A stretch of DNA of 64,000 nt from Ignatzschineria ureiclastica. Lineage in GTDB: Bacteria; Pseudomonadota; Gammaproteobacteria; Cardiobacteriales; Wohlfahrtiimonadaceae. Position numbers and translations under genes: made by a program. Location: NCBI RefSeq assembly GCF_003121845.1, contig NZ_QEWQ01000001.1, positions 310,001 to 374,000 on the forward strand, given 5' to 3'. The notes beneath the pieces were generated by a model. The model was given only the letters and a program-made list of their open reading frames with translations. It ran no database searches and was not told the origin of the DNA. Below are positions 36,528-46,519 of this stretch, piece after piece (within the stretch, counting starts at the first letter, position 1; each line of letters begins with the position of its first letter).

Positions 36528-38111
36528 TTATTCCCTACTATTTTCGTGTTTGTTGTCGTGTTTGTTGTCGTCTTTATTGTCTTGTTTATTGCTTTGCTTG
36601 TTTTCATCCATTGCCGGCTGTTTGACCACTTCTACTTCCTCATCACTCACAAAGCCCTCTACAGTTTCAACCGGCATCACTTTTGCCTTGGAATCGTGAT
36701 CTTTATGAGTCTCTGTATGAGCCTCTTTATGCAATTTTGACTTCGCTTCGGCTTTAGAGACTAATCCCTTAATAGATTCGATTAAACCGCTTAAGGTTAA
36801 GGGTTCTGGTGTAATGCCGGCTTCCTCTTGTTCTCGTTTTTTGAGCATAGAGCGCTCCAGAATAATGGCAAATGCCGTACCGACAATTAAACCATTACTT
36901 AAAATAGAGACGGTTAATGCTGACATATTGGCAAAGGCAGTACTTGGCATAAACATAATACCAATGCCGATAAACCAAGCAGCAGCGGCGACAAAGTTAC
37001 GAATATCAGGGTATTTCGCGAGTGCAAGTTGATTTTTTGCGATAATAATCGTCCCAAAGCCAAAGGTCGGAACTAAGGCTGCAAAGCCTACAGCAGTGGG
37101 TAGAGCTGCAAATAGGGCTGTCACTTTTGGCGATAAACTAATAGCAATAATCAGCACATTTCCAAGAATAAAGGGAAGTTTTTCCGTAATACGAGTTTGC
37201 GCAATAAAGGCCGCAGAACCCGAAATAGGTACAGGTCCGATTGCACCGAAAGCACCTGCCATAATATGGATTAATCCAGAGACAATTCCGGTCTCTTTAA
37301 GGCGATTTTCAGGTTGAATATTGAAAGTTTCTAACGTAATTTGTACCGCTTTTACACTAGCCATCAAATTGGTGATTAAGAGCACTGTCAATAGCACAAC
37401 ATTAAGTACCATTCCAATCTCAATACGGGGCATTCCAAATGGAAAGAGCTCTGGTAATTGGAAATAGGTCTCTGTAGGAACAACAGGATTCCCTTTACCG
37501 AAGATAATGAAGAGCGCCCAACCTACTGCTATGGAAATTAAGGTGCTATAAGCTGCCACTGATTTAAAGCGTTTTACATAGAAAGCACTTGCTACCGTAA
37601 TGATCGATAAGAACATCACGAGTAGATCCACTGTATCTCCCGGTGCATTAACACCCATCATTCCTTTGACGAAAGTGCCTGAAAGCTGAACCACCATTAA
37701 CAGTAGATAAACACCAATAATCGTCGGAGTAAAGAGCTTCGCGATCTTCTCGATCCAACCAAGATACGCAAAGAGAATAAAGACAAAACCACTTAAGATA
37801 AAGCAGAACCCCAATACCCGTAAGGTTTCAACATTGTCTTCATTACCAGGGCCAAACATTGCGCCGCCAATCCCGAGATAGAGCACAAACACTGCCCACC
37901 AAACGCCGGCAGGCCCCTCGATGATAGGCATTTTATGCCCCCAAAAAACCTGAATAATACCGGCAACCCCTAAAACAAAAAGTGTTCTAGAGACAAATGT
38001 CACTAAAACATCCCCTGTTAAACCATAGGTTGAGCCGACTGCGACAGGAATAACGATACTTCCCATCAATATAAATAACATCCATTGGAATGACGCTAAA
38101 GGAATTCTCAT
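36528..38111 (-). CDS. NCS2-fold permease of the malonate operon; candidate malonate importer
   Basis: 527-residue membrane protein with about 12-14 hydrophobic helices. The N-terminal part (EGPAGVWWAVF at 65-75) and overall plan resemble the NCS2 xanthine/uracil permeases. Of the two glutamates that bind nucleobase in UraA, the TM8 site reads LLITNLMASVKAVQ (244-257) and the TM10 site GPVPISGSAAFI (292-303), so both are missing. It is the first gene of the mdc operon, 10 bp before mdcH. The C-terminal tail (about 445-527) is charged and ends in D/N/K/H repeats encoded by 12-bp DNA repeats. Malonate as substrate is inferred from position. Confidence 0.8.
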   Translation of the reverse strand: MRIPLASFQWMLFILMGSIVIPVAVGSTYGLTGDVLVTFVSRTLFVLGVAGIIQVFWGHKMPIIEGPAGVWWAVFVLYLGIGGAMFGPGNEDNVETLRVLGFCFILSGFVFILFAYLGWIEKIAKLFTPTIIGVYLLLMVVQLSGTFVKGMMGVNAPGDTVDLLVMFLSIITVASAFYVKRFKSVAAYSTLISIAVGWALFIIFGKGNPVVPTETYFQLPELFPFGMPRIEIGMVLNVVLLTVLLITNLMASVKAVQITLETFNIQPENRLKETGIVSGLIHIMAGAFGAIGPVPISGSAAFIAQTRITEKLPFILGNVLIIAISLSPKVTALFAALPTAVGFAALVPTFGFGTIIIAKNQLALAKYPDIRNFVAAAAWFIGIGIMFMPSTAFANMSALTVSILSNGLIVGTAFAIILERSMLKKREQEEAGITPEPLTLSGLIESIKGLVSKAEAKSKLHKEAHTETHKDHDSKAKVMPVETVEGFVSDEEVEVVKQPAMDENKQSNKQDNKDDNKHDNKHENSRE

Positions 38112-38181
38112 ATTTAACCCCTATTGATCTGCGCTGATCACTGTGCAATATCGATAACCTTGTAAGGTAAACCGATGCACG

Positions 38182-38189
38182 TTGTACAA
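38182..38189. promoter_or_regulatory. Candidate GntR-type operator before the mdc operon
   Basis: Palindrome TTGTACAA 70 bp upstream of the permease ATG. A second site, ATTGTATACAT at 38290-38300, lies inside the 3' end of the M42 gene and is close to the ATTGTATACAAT palindrome I recall for Acinetobacter MdcY. Both could be chance matches. Confidence 0.3.
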
Positions 38190-38223
38190 GGAAAGCCCCG
38201 CTACGAGAGGTAGCAGAGCTTTA
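38190..38223 (-). terminator. Possible terminator between the M42 gene and the mdc operon
   Basis: On minus, AAAGCTCTGCTACC and GTAGCGGGGCTTT form a stem around TCTC, but only a short T-run follows. Confidence 0.5.
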
Positions 38224-38235
38224 TACTCTTTTGAA

Positions 38236-39333
38236 TTAGATAAATGAGGTATTCATATTCTCATTATCTTTGATAAGACCTTGAAGAATATTGTATACAT
38301 CTACACTATCATTTAAATTCGTTAACTCAATAGGTGAATGAGAATAACGGCGCGGAATCGCTAATGTGGCACAAGGAATACCGCCCCCTGCGTGCGAAAG
38401 TTTCGCCGCATCCGTCGTATAACCGCCGCCTAAAAGCGTTAATTTTTGCAGGTTAATATTTTGCGCAGATGCTTGTTTCTCAATCGCTTTACGCACAGCT
38501 GGATGAATCATACTAAAGAAGATTGGCATTACTGCATCGGCAAGTGGAAGACCTGGGCCTTGACCTAAACGTACAGGCAGATCACGATCTGTATTCACAT
38601 CAGGTGTATCGCCTGCCGGAATGGTATCTAATACAATCGCATAATCGGGCGTATAACGATCTCCAACTTTCTTCGCACCATAGAGACCCACTTCTTCTTG
38701 TACCGTAAAGACCCCATGAACCGTTCCGGCGAAATCATCTTTAGAGAGGTTTTTGAGAAGTTCAATTAAGATTGAGCAGCCTAAACGATCATCAACCGCT
38801 TTCATTGAAACATAGTCAGGATCCACCATTTCGGTAAACTCACCAGAAATAATTACTTGATCGCCAACGCTAACACCATGAGACTCCACTGCTTCACGAG
38901 AAGGTAGCGCCATATCAACATAACATTCTGATACTGTTTTAACGCGTTTTGCTTCTTCAGGTGTTTGTAAATGCCCAGGTTTTGTACCAATGACACCCGG
39001 AAGATTATTTTTACCGATATAGACTTTACGTCCGAGAAGTAAATTATCAGGTACACCCCCTAATTTCTCAATTAAGAGAAAACCATTCGGAAGAATGTTT
39101 TTAACAATCAGACCAATCTCATCTGTATGCGCTGCAATCATCATTGTTAACCCATCTTTATGGCCTTTTTTGATTGCATGCACATTACCATTTTGGTCTA
39201 CTTTTAGTTCATCAACATGCCCTTTTAAAGCTTTCATCACATATTCAATCGCAGGTTGCTCTTGCCCAACACCTGCATTAATCATCGTAAGATCTTTTAA
39301 TAAACTCTTAATATTATTTTTTACATTCGCCAT
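38236..39333 (-). CDS. M42-family metallo-aminopeptidase
   Basis: Cobalt/zinc aminopeptidase of the tetrahedral (TET) or FrvX/YsdC group, probably cytosolic. From the ATG at 39333 (AAAGAGGT upstream) it has 365 residues. Dinuclear metal ligands are visible in MIAAHTDEIGL, KAVDDRLGC, FTVQEEVGLYGA and IVLDTIPAGDT, with a final histidine near RRYSHSPIE. The ORF could extend six codons to a TTG. It is co-directional with the mdc operon, but a hairpin lies between, so a link to malonate is not implied. Confidence 0.9.
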   Translation of the reverse strand: MANVKNNIKSLLKDLTMINAGVGQEQPAIEYVMKALKGHVDELKVDQNGNVHAIKKGHKDGLTMMIAAHTDEIGLIVKNILPNGFLLIEKLGGVPDNLLLGRKVYIGKNNLPGVIGTKPGHLQTPEEAKRVKTVSECYVDMALPSREAVESHGVSVGDQVIISGEFTEMVDPDYVSMKAVDDRLGCSILIELLKNLSKDDFAGTVHGVFTVQEEVGLYGAKKVGDRYTPDYAIVLDTIPAGDTPDVNTDRDLPVRLGQGPGLPLADAVMPIFFSMIHPAVRKAIEKQASAQNINLQKLTLLGGGYTTDAAKLSHAGGGIPCATLAIPRRYSHSPIELTNLNDSVDVYNILQGLIKDNENMNTSFI

Positions 39334-39510
39334 CACAAATACCTCTTTCAATTTAAAGTATTGCTAATCCGTTAGCTGTTTTACTACGCTTTTTAAATTG
39401 TCGACAATTTTGTCGACAAGTAAAATGTAACTGAAATCATAGGGGAAAGCAAAAGTATTATGATAGGAAAGAATTATCTATTGACTTATATCAAAGGGAT
39501 ATTACGACTC

Positions 39511-39556
39511 AAAACCTAAAAAAATCCCTGATGTCCGATCACACCAGGGATTCCAT
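39511..39556 (-). terminator. Terminator downstream of the PreP-like gene
   Basis: On minus, AATCCCTGGTGT pairs with ACATCAGGGATT, followed by TTTTTTAGG. It lies past the 12-bp repeats after the protease gene. Confidence 0.8.
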
Positions 39557-39600
39557 TATTAATACATATTAATTTAAAGATTATTGATTTTAATACTTAC

Positions 39601-39648
39601 ATTGATATTTGTATTGATATTTATGTTGATATTTATATTGACAGTGAT
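39601..39648 (+). repeat. 12-bp tandem repeat
   Basis: ATTGATATTTGT, ATTGATATTTAT, GTTGATATTTAT and ATTGACAGTGAT in succession, between the PreP-like stop and its terminator. Confidence 0.8.
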
Positions 39649-39720
39649 GTCAACAAAATCGATTAATATTCACTTCAACAAATTTAAAGTTAGCCAGTTA
39701 GTCCTTTAACAAAGTGGCAA

Positions 39721-42609
39721 TTACAGCTGTTTTACCTCAAATCCAGCTTCTTCAAGTGCCGCTTTCGGCCCTAATACTGCTGTATGAGTATGACGATCTT
39801 TAAAGTAGGTATTCACTACCCGTTTAAGATCATCAAGCGTCACTTTCAAAACGGAAGCGCGATAGGCTTCTAGATCTTCCGGTGTACGCTCATAACGTTG
39901 CATAAAATAGCGATCTCCAAATTCTGCTGCCGGCGCTTTAGGTCGATCAATCGCACTAATCACGCCTAATACCGCCTCTTCTAACTGCTGCTCTTCATGA
40001 TCATTTTCTAATAACCAATCAAGAGCTGCATCGAAATCCTGAAGCGTCTCTTGTAGACGAGGATCTCGATAACTAAAGAAGTTAAATGCACCAGAAGCCG
40101 CATTGTAAGTTGCACCACCGCCATAAGCACCGCCCTGCTCACGAATCGCTCTATGAAGATAACCATTACGTAAGAAGCCAGTTAGTACCTGCAATACAGG
40201 CGAATCTGCATGATCTCTGGTGACCGTTTTATAGCTCTTCGCGCAGTAGAACACAGGGGCATTAATCGCCCAACCTAAAGAGATCACGTCATCTTCTTGA
40301 AGCGTTACAGGTGCTTTAAAGCCCGGCGTTTTCTCATCAATATGGTGTGCCATTACCGCTGCAAACTCTTGCCCAATCGCTTCAATATTCTCAGCATCAT
40401 TTAACACAATGAGTTCATAAGGGCTATTTTGCAGTTTAGTGAGTAGATTAGATAACTTCTCACCAAATGCTCGGCAAGCCTCATTATCTCGCATTGTCTC
40501 TTCAATGGTACGGAATGATTTAATCGACTGCATACCGCTTAGACGTTGATCTAATTGTGAAATAAGAGAGATATTTTGACTCGCAACGCCCATTGCATAA
40601 GCATGACCGTTACTCACAATCCCTTGCTCACGACCAAGTTTAATCTGCGCTAAGATCTCTTGCATGCGCTTTACTTCATCAAAACGGGCATTAAAGAGAA
40701 TATCTTGTAGTAATTCTCCAAGCTGATGATGATTCTCTAACAACGCTTTCCCTGATAATACCCAGAAACCTTTAATATCATTCTTAAAAGGCTGATACAT
40801 AGTACGCGCCGAAACACCGCCGGTAATCGCAGAAATACGAGCTTGTTGTTCACGATAAGAGAGCTCACCGGCTCCCATCTCGGTAATAAAGGCATCTAAA
40901 AATGGCAACATATCCATCTCTTCTGCCGTCAATTCAGGTAGATCCACCACAATAGATTGATAAGTCATACCATTAGTCGTGGGCGAACCTAAAACGACCT
41001 CTTTATGACTATAATTCAATTCAGGGAACGTCAGCTTTTTAGGTATATCCGCTCTGGTGACCATCGGTAAAATCGAGTCATCATCCACTTGCCCTTGACG
41101 TGCTTGTAACGCTTTAGCATCGGCAATAATTTTCTCCGCTTCCTCCGGTGTTAAGCTTGCTTGAATCTCTGCTAAACGCGCTTTCTCATTTGCTACTAAC
41201 TCTTCTGCTAATGTATGACTTGGATTGACCGTTAACATCACACGATGTGGGTTATTGAGTAACAAACGATCAATCAAATTAGGGATGAATTGACGATCTT
41301 GAATCTCTTCACGCATTTTCTTTAAAGAATCGTCAAAAGAGAGCGTATCATACGCCTCGCCACCATGTAACACTGGCGTTAAAGTATCCACAATCAGGCG
41401 AAGACCATACGGATAACGATCTCCTGAGATCTCTCTCGAAGCAAGTTCTAATTGATGTAATGCTGCTTCAATACTCTCCTGTGGGACACCCTCATCACGT
41501 ACTTGCGTTAAGGTATCAATAATTAATTGATTAATCTTATCTGTATCTTCCCCATTAGCTCCCTCTAAACCGCAAGAGAAGAAGGCTTCTCTCGTTCCCT
41601 CTTCAAGTCCACAGAACATCGAAGGCGCGGTCCCTAAATCAGTGGACTCAAGGGCATAACGAAGTGGTGAGCTCGCATTATCGACTAATACACTACTTAA
41701 AATACGCGCACGCATTAACTCATCAGCATCGGTAATTTTATGTAAAAGCCAAGAATTGATCACATGACTCTGCTTCTCAAGCGGCTCTTCCTTAGGTAAT
41801 GGATAAGTCGCGGTGAAAGATTGAGGTTCAGTGTAGCGTTTCTCATCCGGCACACTAAAGTCAAAATCTTGGTAGCTAAATTTTGAGAGCGCTTTTGCTT
41901 CAAAGACTTTCTGATGCTCTAGCGGATCCATATTGCCATAGGTCATTAAGACACTGTTTGACGGATGATAATGTTTCTTATGGAAATTCACTAACTGCTC
42001 ATGGGTTAAATTCGGGATATCTTTCGGGTCGCCCCCTGAGTTATTGTGATAGGTCGTCGTTGGGAATAATGCTTTAGTCAACTCTTGATAAAGTACCGAA
42101 CCAATAGAGCTCATCGCCCCTTTCATCTCATTAAAGACAACGCCTTTATAGACTAATTCACTTTTTGGATTCTCCATTTCAGTGAACTCAAGACGATGTC
42201 CCTCTTGTAAGAAATCCAAATAATCTAATTTTGGGAAAAAGGCTGCATCTAAATAGACATCCAATAGATTATAGAAATCTTTCTTATTTTGGCTTGCAAA
42301 AGGATAAGCCGTCCAATCTGATGAAGTGAATGCATTCATAAAGGTATTAAGAGAGCGACGGATCATCATAAAGAAAGGATCCCGTACAGGATAATTCTCA
42401 GAACCGCAGAGCGCCGTATGCTCTAAAATATGCGCCACACCGGTCGAATCCTCCGGTACCGTTAAAAATCCCACTAAAAAGACATTATTACTATCATCAC
42501 AAGCAAGATGAATATGCTTAGCCTTAGTGACATTATGCTCATACTCCTGCAAGGTAATATTGAGTGATGGAATAAATGTTTCTTTAGTTTTGGTAAATGT
42601 CTGCATCAA
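39721..42609 (-). CDS. M16C insulinase-family peptidase (presequence protease PreP-like)
   Basis: Large zinc protease of 962 residues made of four M16 domains in one chain. The inverted zinc motif HILEH is at 60-64 (VAHILEHTALCGSENYPVRD). Bacterial relatives degrade small peptides, and mitochondrial PreP clears targeting presequences. No signal peptide is seen, so a cytosolic location is likely. The C-terminal half keeps the GGAYGGGATYN and RDPRLQETL landmarks. It is transcribed alone; a 15-bp tandem repeat lies just upstream. Confidence 0.93.
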   Translation of the reverse strand: MMQTFTKTKETFIPSLNITLQEYEHNVTKAKHIHLACDDSNNVFLVGFLTVPEDSTGVAHILEHTALCGSENYPVRDPFFMMIRRSLNTFMNAFTSSDWTAYPFASQNKKDFYNLLDVYLDAAFFPKLDYLDFLQEGHRLEFTEMENPKSELVYKGVVFNEMKGAMSSIGSVLYQELTKALFPTTTYHNNSGGDPKDIPNLTHEQLVNFHKKHYHPSNSVLMTYGNMDPLEHQKVFEAKALSKFSYQDFDFSVPDEKRYTEPQSFTATYPLPKEEPLEKQSHVINSWLLHKITDADELMRARILSSVLVDNASSPLRYALESTDLGTAPSMFCGLEEGTREAFFSCGLEGANGEDTDKINQLIIDTLTQVRDEGVPQESIEAALHQLELASREISGDRYPYGLRLIVDTLTPVLHGGEAYDTLSFDDSLKKMREEIQDRQFIPNLIDRLLLNNPHRVMLTVNPSHTLAEELVANEKARLAEIQASLTPEEAEKIIADAKALQARQGQVDDDSILPMVTRADIPKKLTFPELNYSHKEVVLGSPTTNGMTYQSIVVDLPELTAEEMDMLPFLDAFITEMGAGELSYREQQARISAITGGVSARTMYQPFKNDIKGFWVLSGKALLENHHQLGELLQDILFNARFDEVKRMQEILAQIKLGREQGIVSNGHAYAMGVASQNISLISQLDQRLSGMQSIKSFRTIEETMRDNEACRAFGEKLSNLLTKLQNSPYELIVLNDAENIEAIGQEFAAVMAHHIDEKTPGFKAPVTLQEDDVISLGWAINAPVFYCAKSYKTVTRDHADSPVLQVLTGFLRNGYLHRAIREQGGAYGGGATYNAASGAFNFFSYRDPRLQETLQDFDAALDWLLENDHEEQQLEEAVLGVISAIDRPKAPAAEFGDRYFMQRYERTPEDLEAYRASVLKVTLDDLKRVVNTYFKDRHTHTAVLGPKAALEEAGFEVKQL

Positions 42610-42640
42610 TTAAGCCTCTCTTCTTGTATCTAAATTAAAG

Positions 42641-42685
42641 TATCTATTCAATTATTATCTATTCAATTATTATCTATTCAATCAT
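42641..42685 (+). repeat. 15-bp tandem repeat upstream of the PreP-like gene
   Basis: TATCTATTCAATTAT twice and TATCTATTCAATCAT once, 32 bp before the protease ATG, in the region where its promoter should lie. Confidence 0.85.
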
Positions 42686-43162
42686 ACATTCATTGAATCA
42701 CTTCATTGAGATACACGTTCTTTAATATATGGGTAATGTGTCTTGTGTCTGTTTTGTTGTTATAGAGATAGATGATGAGTCTGTTATAAAACCACAATCT
42801 CTAGTGGCAACAGAATCGATATTCAGTTCCCTATCATAGCAATAATCTATCGCTTCCTCTAAACTTCTCAAAAATTCCTATCTAGAGATTAGGGAAAGCC
42901 TCTCTAATAGATGGTCTTAAAAATGCAAATTTCAAGTAAAGCATTGCAAATGCTACTCAACATTTACCAAACTCGCATACCACCTTTACCAAATATTGAC
43001 TAAATCAAAAGGCAAATTCAATTTCGAATCCTTTCCACCCTTACGGCACAAAATCATTGTAAAATAGTCGATAATATTTAAATTTATGTTGGTAGACATT
43101 ATTTGCTAAGATAGAGCTCTTTTAAAGTACGATCAATCACCTTTTATTAATAGAAAGAATCG
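42686..43162. other. Divergent gap before lepA
   Basis: About 480 bp, AT-rich, between the divergent PreP-like gene and lepA. It must hold the lepA promoter. I could not single out a convincing hexamer pair and see no RNA gene or family A/B repeat. Confidence 0.45.
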
Positions 43163-44956
43163 ATGAAGAATATTAGAAACTTTTCAATCATTGCCCATAT
43201 TGACCATGGAAAATCCTCTTTGGCCGATCAATTCATCAGAATTTGCGAAGGTCTCTCCGAACGTGAAATGGAAGATCGCGTACTTGACTCGATGGATCTT
43301 GAGAAAGAACGGGGAATCACAATCAAAGCGCATTGTGTTTCACTCGATTATAAGGCAGATGATGGTGAAACATATCACCTTAACTTCATCGATACACCAG
43401 GACATGTGGATTTCTCCTATGAAGTATCACGTTCACTTTATGCCTGTGAAGGTGCACTCTTAGTTGTAGATGCCGCACAAGGTGTAGAAGCGCAATCTGT
43501 AGCGAACTGTTACACTGCCCTTGATCAAGGGTTAGAGGTGATTCCTGTCCTCAATAAAATCGATCTTCCGGCAGCGGAGCCTGATCGCGTGGCAATGGAA
43601 ATTGAAGATATTATCGCGATCGAAGCACTTGATGCGGTACGCTGTTCAGCAAAATCGGGCATCGGTGTACGTGATGTCCTTGAGGATATGATCAAGAAGA
43701 TTCCTGCGCCTAAAGGGGATGTGAATGCACCCCTTAAAGCGCTTATTATCGATTCTTGGTATGACCAATATGTGGGCGTTGTCTCACTTGTACGAATTTT
43801 CGATGGTGTGATTCATAAAGGCGATAAGATCAAAATTATGAGCACCAAAGATACGCACGAAGTCACCCACGTAGGGGTATTTACGCCGGCACGAGTGGAT
43901 AAAGAGAAGCTCTCAGCAGGTGAAGTAGGCTTTATCATTGCCGGCATTAAAGAGATTGATGGCGCACCTGTGGGGGATACCATTACCCTCGATAGAAATC
44001 CTGCCGATGCACCGGTTCCAGGATTTCAACACGTTCAACCTCGTGTTTTTGCAGGGCTCTTCCCTGTGGATTCCGAAAAATATGAAGATCTTCGGGAAGC
44101 GCTTAGAAAGCTTCGCCTGAACGATTCTTCACTCCATTTTGAACCTGAAACATCGCAAGCGTTAGGCTTTGGTTTCCGCTGTGGCTTCTTAGGAATGCTC
44201 CATATGGAAATTATCCAAGAGCGTCTTGAGCGAGAATATGATCTTGACCTCATTACCACTGCGCCCACTGTAATTTATGAAGTAGAAAAGAATAATGGTG
44301 AAGTGATCTACGTGGATAATCCCGATGGATTGCCGAAAGTGACCCTCATCAAAGAGATTCGTGAGCCGATTATTGAGGCGAATATCTTAACGCCACAAGA
44401 ATTTATCGGCAATATTATGAAGCTCTGTATCGAAAAACGGGGCGTACAACTTGATATGGTCTATGCCGGTAATCAGGTACAGCTCCGTTATGAACTCCCC
44501 TTAAGTGAAGTGGTACTCGATTTCTTTGACCGTCTAAAATCGGTCTCTCGTGGCTACGCATCATTTGATTACAAATTTATCCGTTTCCAAGCCTCTGATC
44601 TTGTGAAGGTGGATGTTTTAATTAATGGCGAACGCGTCGATGCCTTGTCTCTCATTACCCATAAAGATAATGCGCAATACCAAGGTCGTAAACTTGTTGA
44701 AAAGATGAAAGAATTGATTCCAAGACAACAATTTGAGATTGCGATTCAGGCGGCTATTGGGGCGAATATTATCGCAAGAACCAACGTTCGTGCACTTCGT
44801 AAAGATGTAACAGCAAAATGTTACGGTGGTGATGTAAGCCGGAAGCGGAAGCTCCTTGAGAAACAGAAAGAGGGTAAAAAACGGATGAAACAGGTGGGTA
44901 GCGTAGAGATTCCACAAGAAGCTTTCTTAGCAGTTCTTAAAGTGAACGAAGAGTAA
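43163..44956 (+). CDS. lepA: Elongation factor 4 (LepA)
   Basis: Ribosome-associated GTPase implicated in back-translocation and 30S biogenesis. It has 597 residues, close to the 599 of E. coli. The G1 motif [13 protein letters not shown] (11-23) is near the N-terminus, DTPGHVDF and NKIDLPAA follow, and the LepA-specific C-terminal domain ends [23 protein letters not shown] precedes the ATG. lepB follows 55 bp later, the standard arrangement. Confidence 0.98.
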   Translation: MKNIRNFSIIAHIDHGKSSLADQFIRICEGLSEREMEDRVLDSMDLEKERGITIKAHCVSLDYKADDGETYHLNFIDTPGHVDFSYEVSRSLYACEGALLVVDAAQGVEAQSVANCYTALDQGLEVIPVLNKIDLPAAEPDRVAMEIEDIIAIEALDAVRCSAKSGIGVRDVLEDMIKKIPAPKGDVNAPLKALIIDSWYDQYVGVVSLVRIFDGVIHKGDKIKIMSTKDTHEVTHVGVFTPARVDKEKLSAGEVGFIIAGIKEIDGAPVGDTITLDRNPADAPVPGFQHVQPRVFAGLFPVDSEKYEDLREALRKLRLNDSSLHFEPETSQALGFGFRCGFLGMLHMEIIQERLEREYDLDLITTAPTVIYEVEKNNGEVIYVDNPDGLPKVTLIKEIREPIIEANILTPQEFIGNIMKLCIEKRGVQLDMVYAGNQVQLRYELPLSEVVLDFFDRLKSVSRGYASFDYKFIRFQASDLVKVDVLINGERVDALSLITHKDNAQYQGRKLVEKMKELIPRQQFEIAIQAAIGANIIARTNVRALRKDVTAKCYGGDVSRKRKLLEKQKEGKKRMKQVGSVEIPQEAFLAVLKVNEE

Positions 44957-45011
44957 TCGAAGAGCACCATTGAAACAGCCATTGAAAAGCCATTTAAAAG
45001 AGTAATAAACT

Positions 45012-45848
45012 ATGTCGATATTTGCCAATTTTACCCATTATCTCTCAGTCTTAATTATCCTCGCGATTCCTGTGACGGGGTTAATTTGGTTAATAGATGC
45101 CCTTGTCTATAAGCAAAAACGGAAACCGGGTAAGAAAGAGCCTTGGTTTGTGGATTGGGCAAAGTTTCTCTTCCCGGTTGTGCTCTTTGTCGGCGTACTA
45201 CGCTCTTTTATTATCGAGCCTTATGTCATTCCCTCCGGTTCAATGCAACCGACCCTCTATGCTGGCGATATGATTGTAGCTGATAAATGGTCTTATGGTG
45301 TGAGAATGCCGATTACCAATCAACGCCTCTTCTCTAAACCCGGTGAAGGTATTGAACGGGGTGATGTGGCGATCTTTAAATACCCACAAGATGAAAAAAT
45401 TAACTATATTAAGAGAGTTGTCGGCATACCGGGCGATGTGATTGATTATCAAAACAAACAACTCACTATCAATGGTCAACCCCTTGAATATAGTGTTGTC
45501 GGTGCAGCACGTGCGCCTGAAGAGGAAGATCTGATTGTGACCGAAATGATGCCGATTGGAACGGTTGATCAGCCTGAAACCGGTGAATATAAAACACATC
45601 AAATTCAGACTTCTCGAATGATTACCCAAGCAGATAGAGGTCTAGGCCTACATCAACGATTCCCTTTCACCATTCCTGAAGGAAAATTCCTAATGATGGG
45701 TGATAACCGGGATAATAGCTTTGATGGCCGCTTCTGGGGCTTAGTGGATGATGAAAAAATCCTCGGCAAAGCTCGCTTTATCTGGATGAATTATAACTGT
45801 GTCACCTCTTTTGAAGACTGTGATCACATCTTTACCACAATTGAATAA
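45012..45848 (+). CDS. lepB: Signal peptidase I
   Basis: Removes signal peptides from exported proteins on the periplasmic side of the inner membrane. It has 278 residues. Two N-terminal membrane helices (about 8-33 and 50-67) precede the catalytic domain with nucleophile S77 (PSGSMQPTL) and general base K134 (YIKRVVGIPGD). The C-terminal box MMGDNRDNSFDGRFWG is intact. Confidence 0.98.
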   Translation: MSIFANFTHYLSVLIILAIPVTGLIWLIDALVYKQKRKPGKKEPWFVDWAKFLFPVVLFVGVLRSFIIEPYVIPSGSMQPTLYAGDMIVADKWSYGVRMPITNQRLFSKPGEGIERGDVAIFKYPQDEKINYIKRVVGIPGDVIDYQNKQLTINGQPLEYSVVGAARAPEEEDLIVTEMMPIGTVDQPETGEYKTHQIQTSRMITQADRGLGLHQRFPFTIPEGKFLMMGDNRDNSFDGRFWGLVDDEKILGKARFIWMNYNCVTSFEDCDHIFTTIE

Positions 45849-45849
45849 T

Positions 45850-46518
45850 ATGCAACGACTTGAGCAGAAATTAAATTACACTTTTATGGACAAACGGCTA
45901 CTAAAACGCGCCTTTGTTCATCGATCTTACTCACAAGATAATAACGAACGCCTAGAATATTTAGGCGATGGTTGTTTGAACTTTATTATCGCTGAAGCGC
46001 TCTACCATAAGTTGCCGAAAGCCAATGAAGGGGAACTGAGCCAATTGCGGGCGCATCTTGTCAAAGAAGATACCCTTGCCGAAATTGCGCTACAACTTGA
46101 ACTCAATAAATTTCTGATCTTAAGTGTGGGGGAGAAGAATAATGAGGGGGAATATCGCCCGAGTATTCTCTCCGATTGCTTAGAAGCCCTCTTTGGTGCG
46201 CTCTTTTTAGATTCTGATTTTGAGACCACACGATTAGTGATTCTCTCGCTCTATGAACCTTACTTTCAAAATATTATTGAGAAAGCGAAGAAAGATCTGA
46301 GCGATATCTTTAAGAGCCCGAAAAGCCGGCTTCAAGAGAAACTACAAGCCCTTAATCGTGAAATCCCCACCTATGATGTAATTGAGATCACCGGTAGAGA
46401 TCACGAGAAAGTCTTTAAAGTACTCTGTACTTTTGAAAATTTACATACGATTGCCGAAGGCACCACCAAAAAACGTGCCGAACAACGCGCAGCTGAATTA
46501 ATGCTGGAGAAAATATAA
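45850..46518 (+). CDS. rnc: Ribonuclease III
   Basis: Double-strand-specific endoribonuclease for rRNA and mRNA processing. The ATG at 45850 lies 1 base after the lepB stop and gives 222 residues, the normal length. The frame is open upstream inside lepB, but MQRLEQKLNYTF aligns with the usual start. Catalytic motifs NERLEYLGDG and SDCLEALFGAL are present, with a dsRNA-binding domain at about 150-222. The hairpins of family A transcripts would be plausible substrates. Confidence 0.96.
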   Translation: MQRLEQKLNYTFMDKRLLKRAFVHRSYSQDNNERLEYLGDGCLNFIIAEALYHKLPKANEGELSQLRAHLVKEDTLAEIALQLELNKFLILSVGEKNNEGEYRPSILSDCLEALFGALFLDSDFETTRLVILSLYEPYFQNIIEKAKKDLSDIFKSPKSRLQEKLQALNREIPTYDVIEITGRDHEKVFKVLCTFENLHTIAEGTTKKRAEQRAAELMLEKI

Positions 46519-46519
46519 G

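Noticed and set aside
36518-36607. N-terminal extension of mdcH (Thr/Asn/Lys-rich)
   Set aside because: Overlaps the repeat-coding tail of the permease gene; the GTG at 36517 has an AAGGAG site and gives the family N-terminus.
45799-45849. Longer rnc start inside lepB
   Set aside because: The upstream part is lepB sequence in another frame; the ATG at 45850 gives the standard RNase III length.
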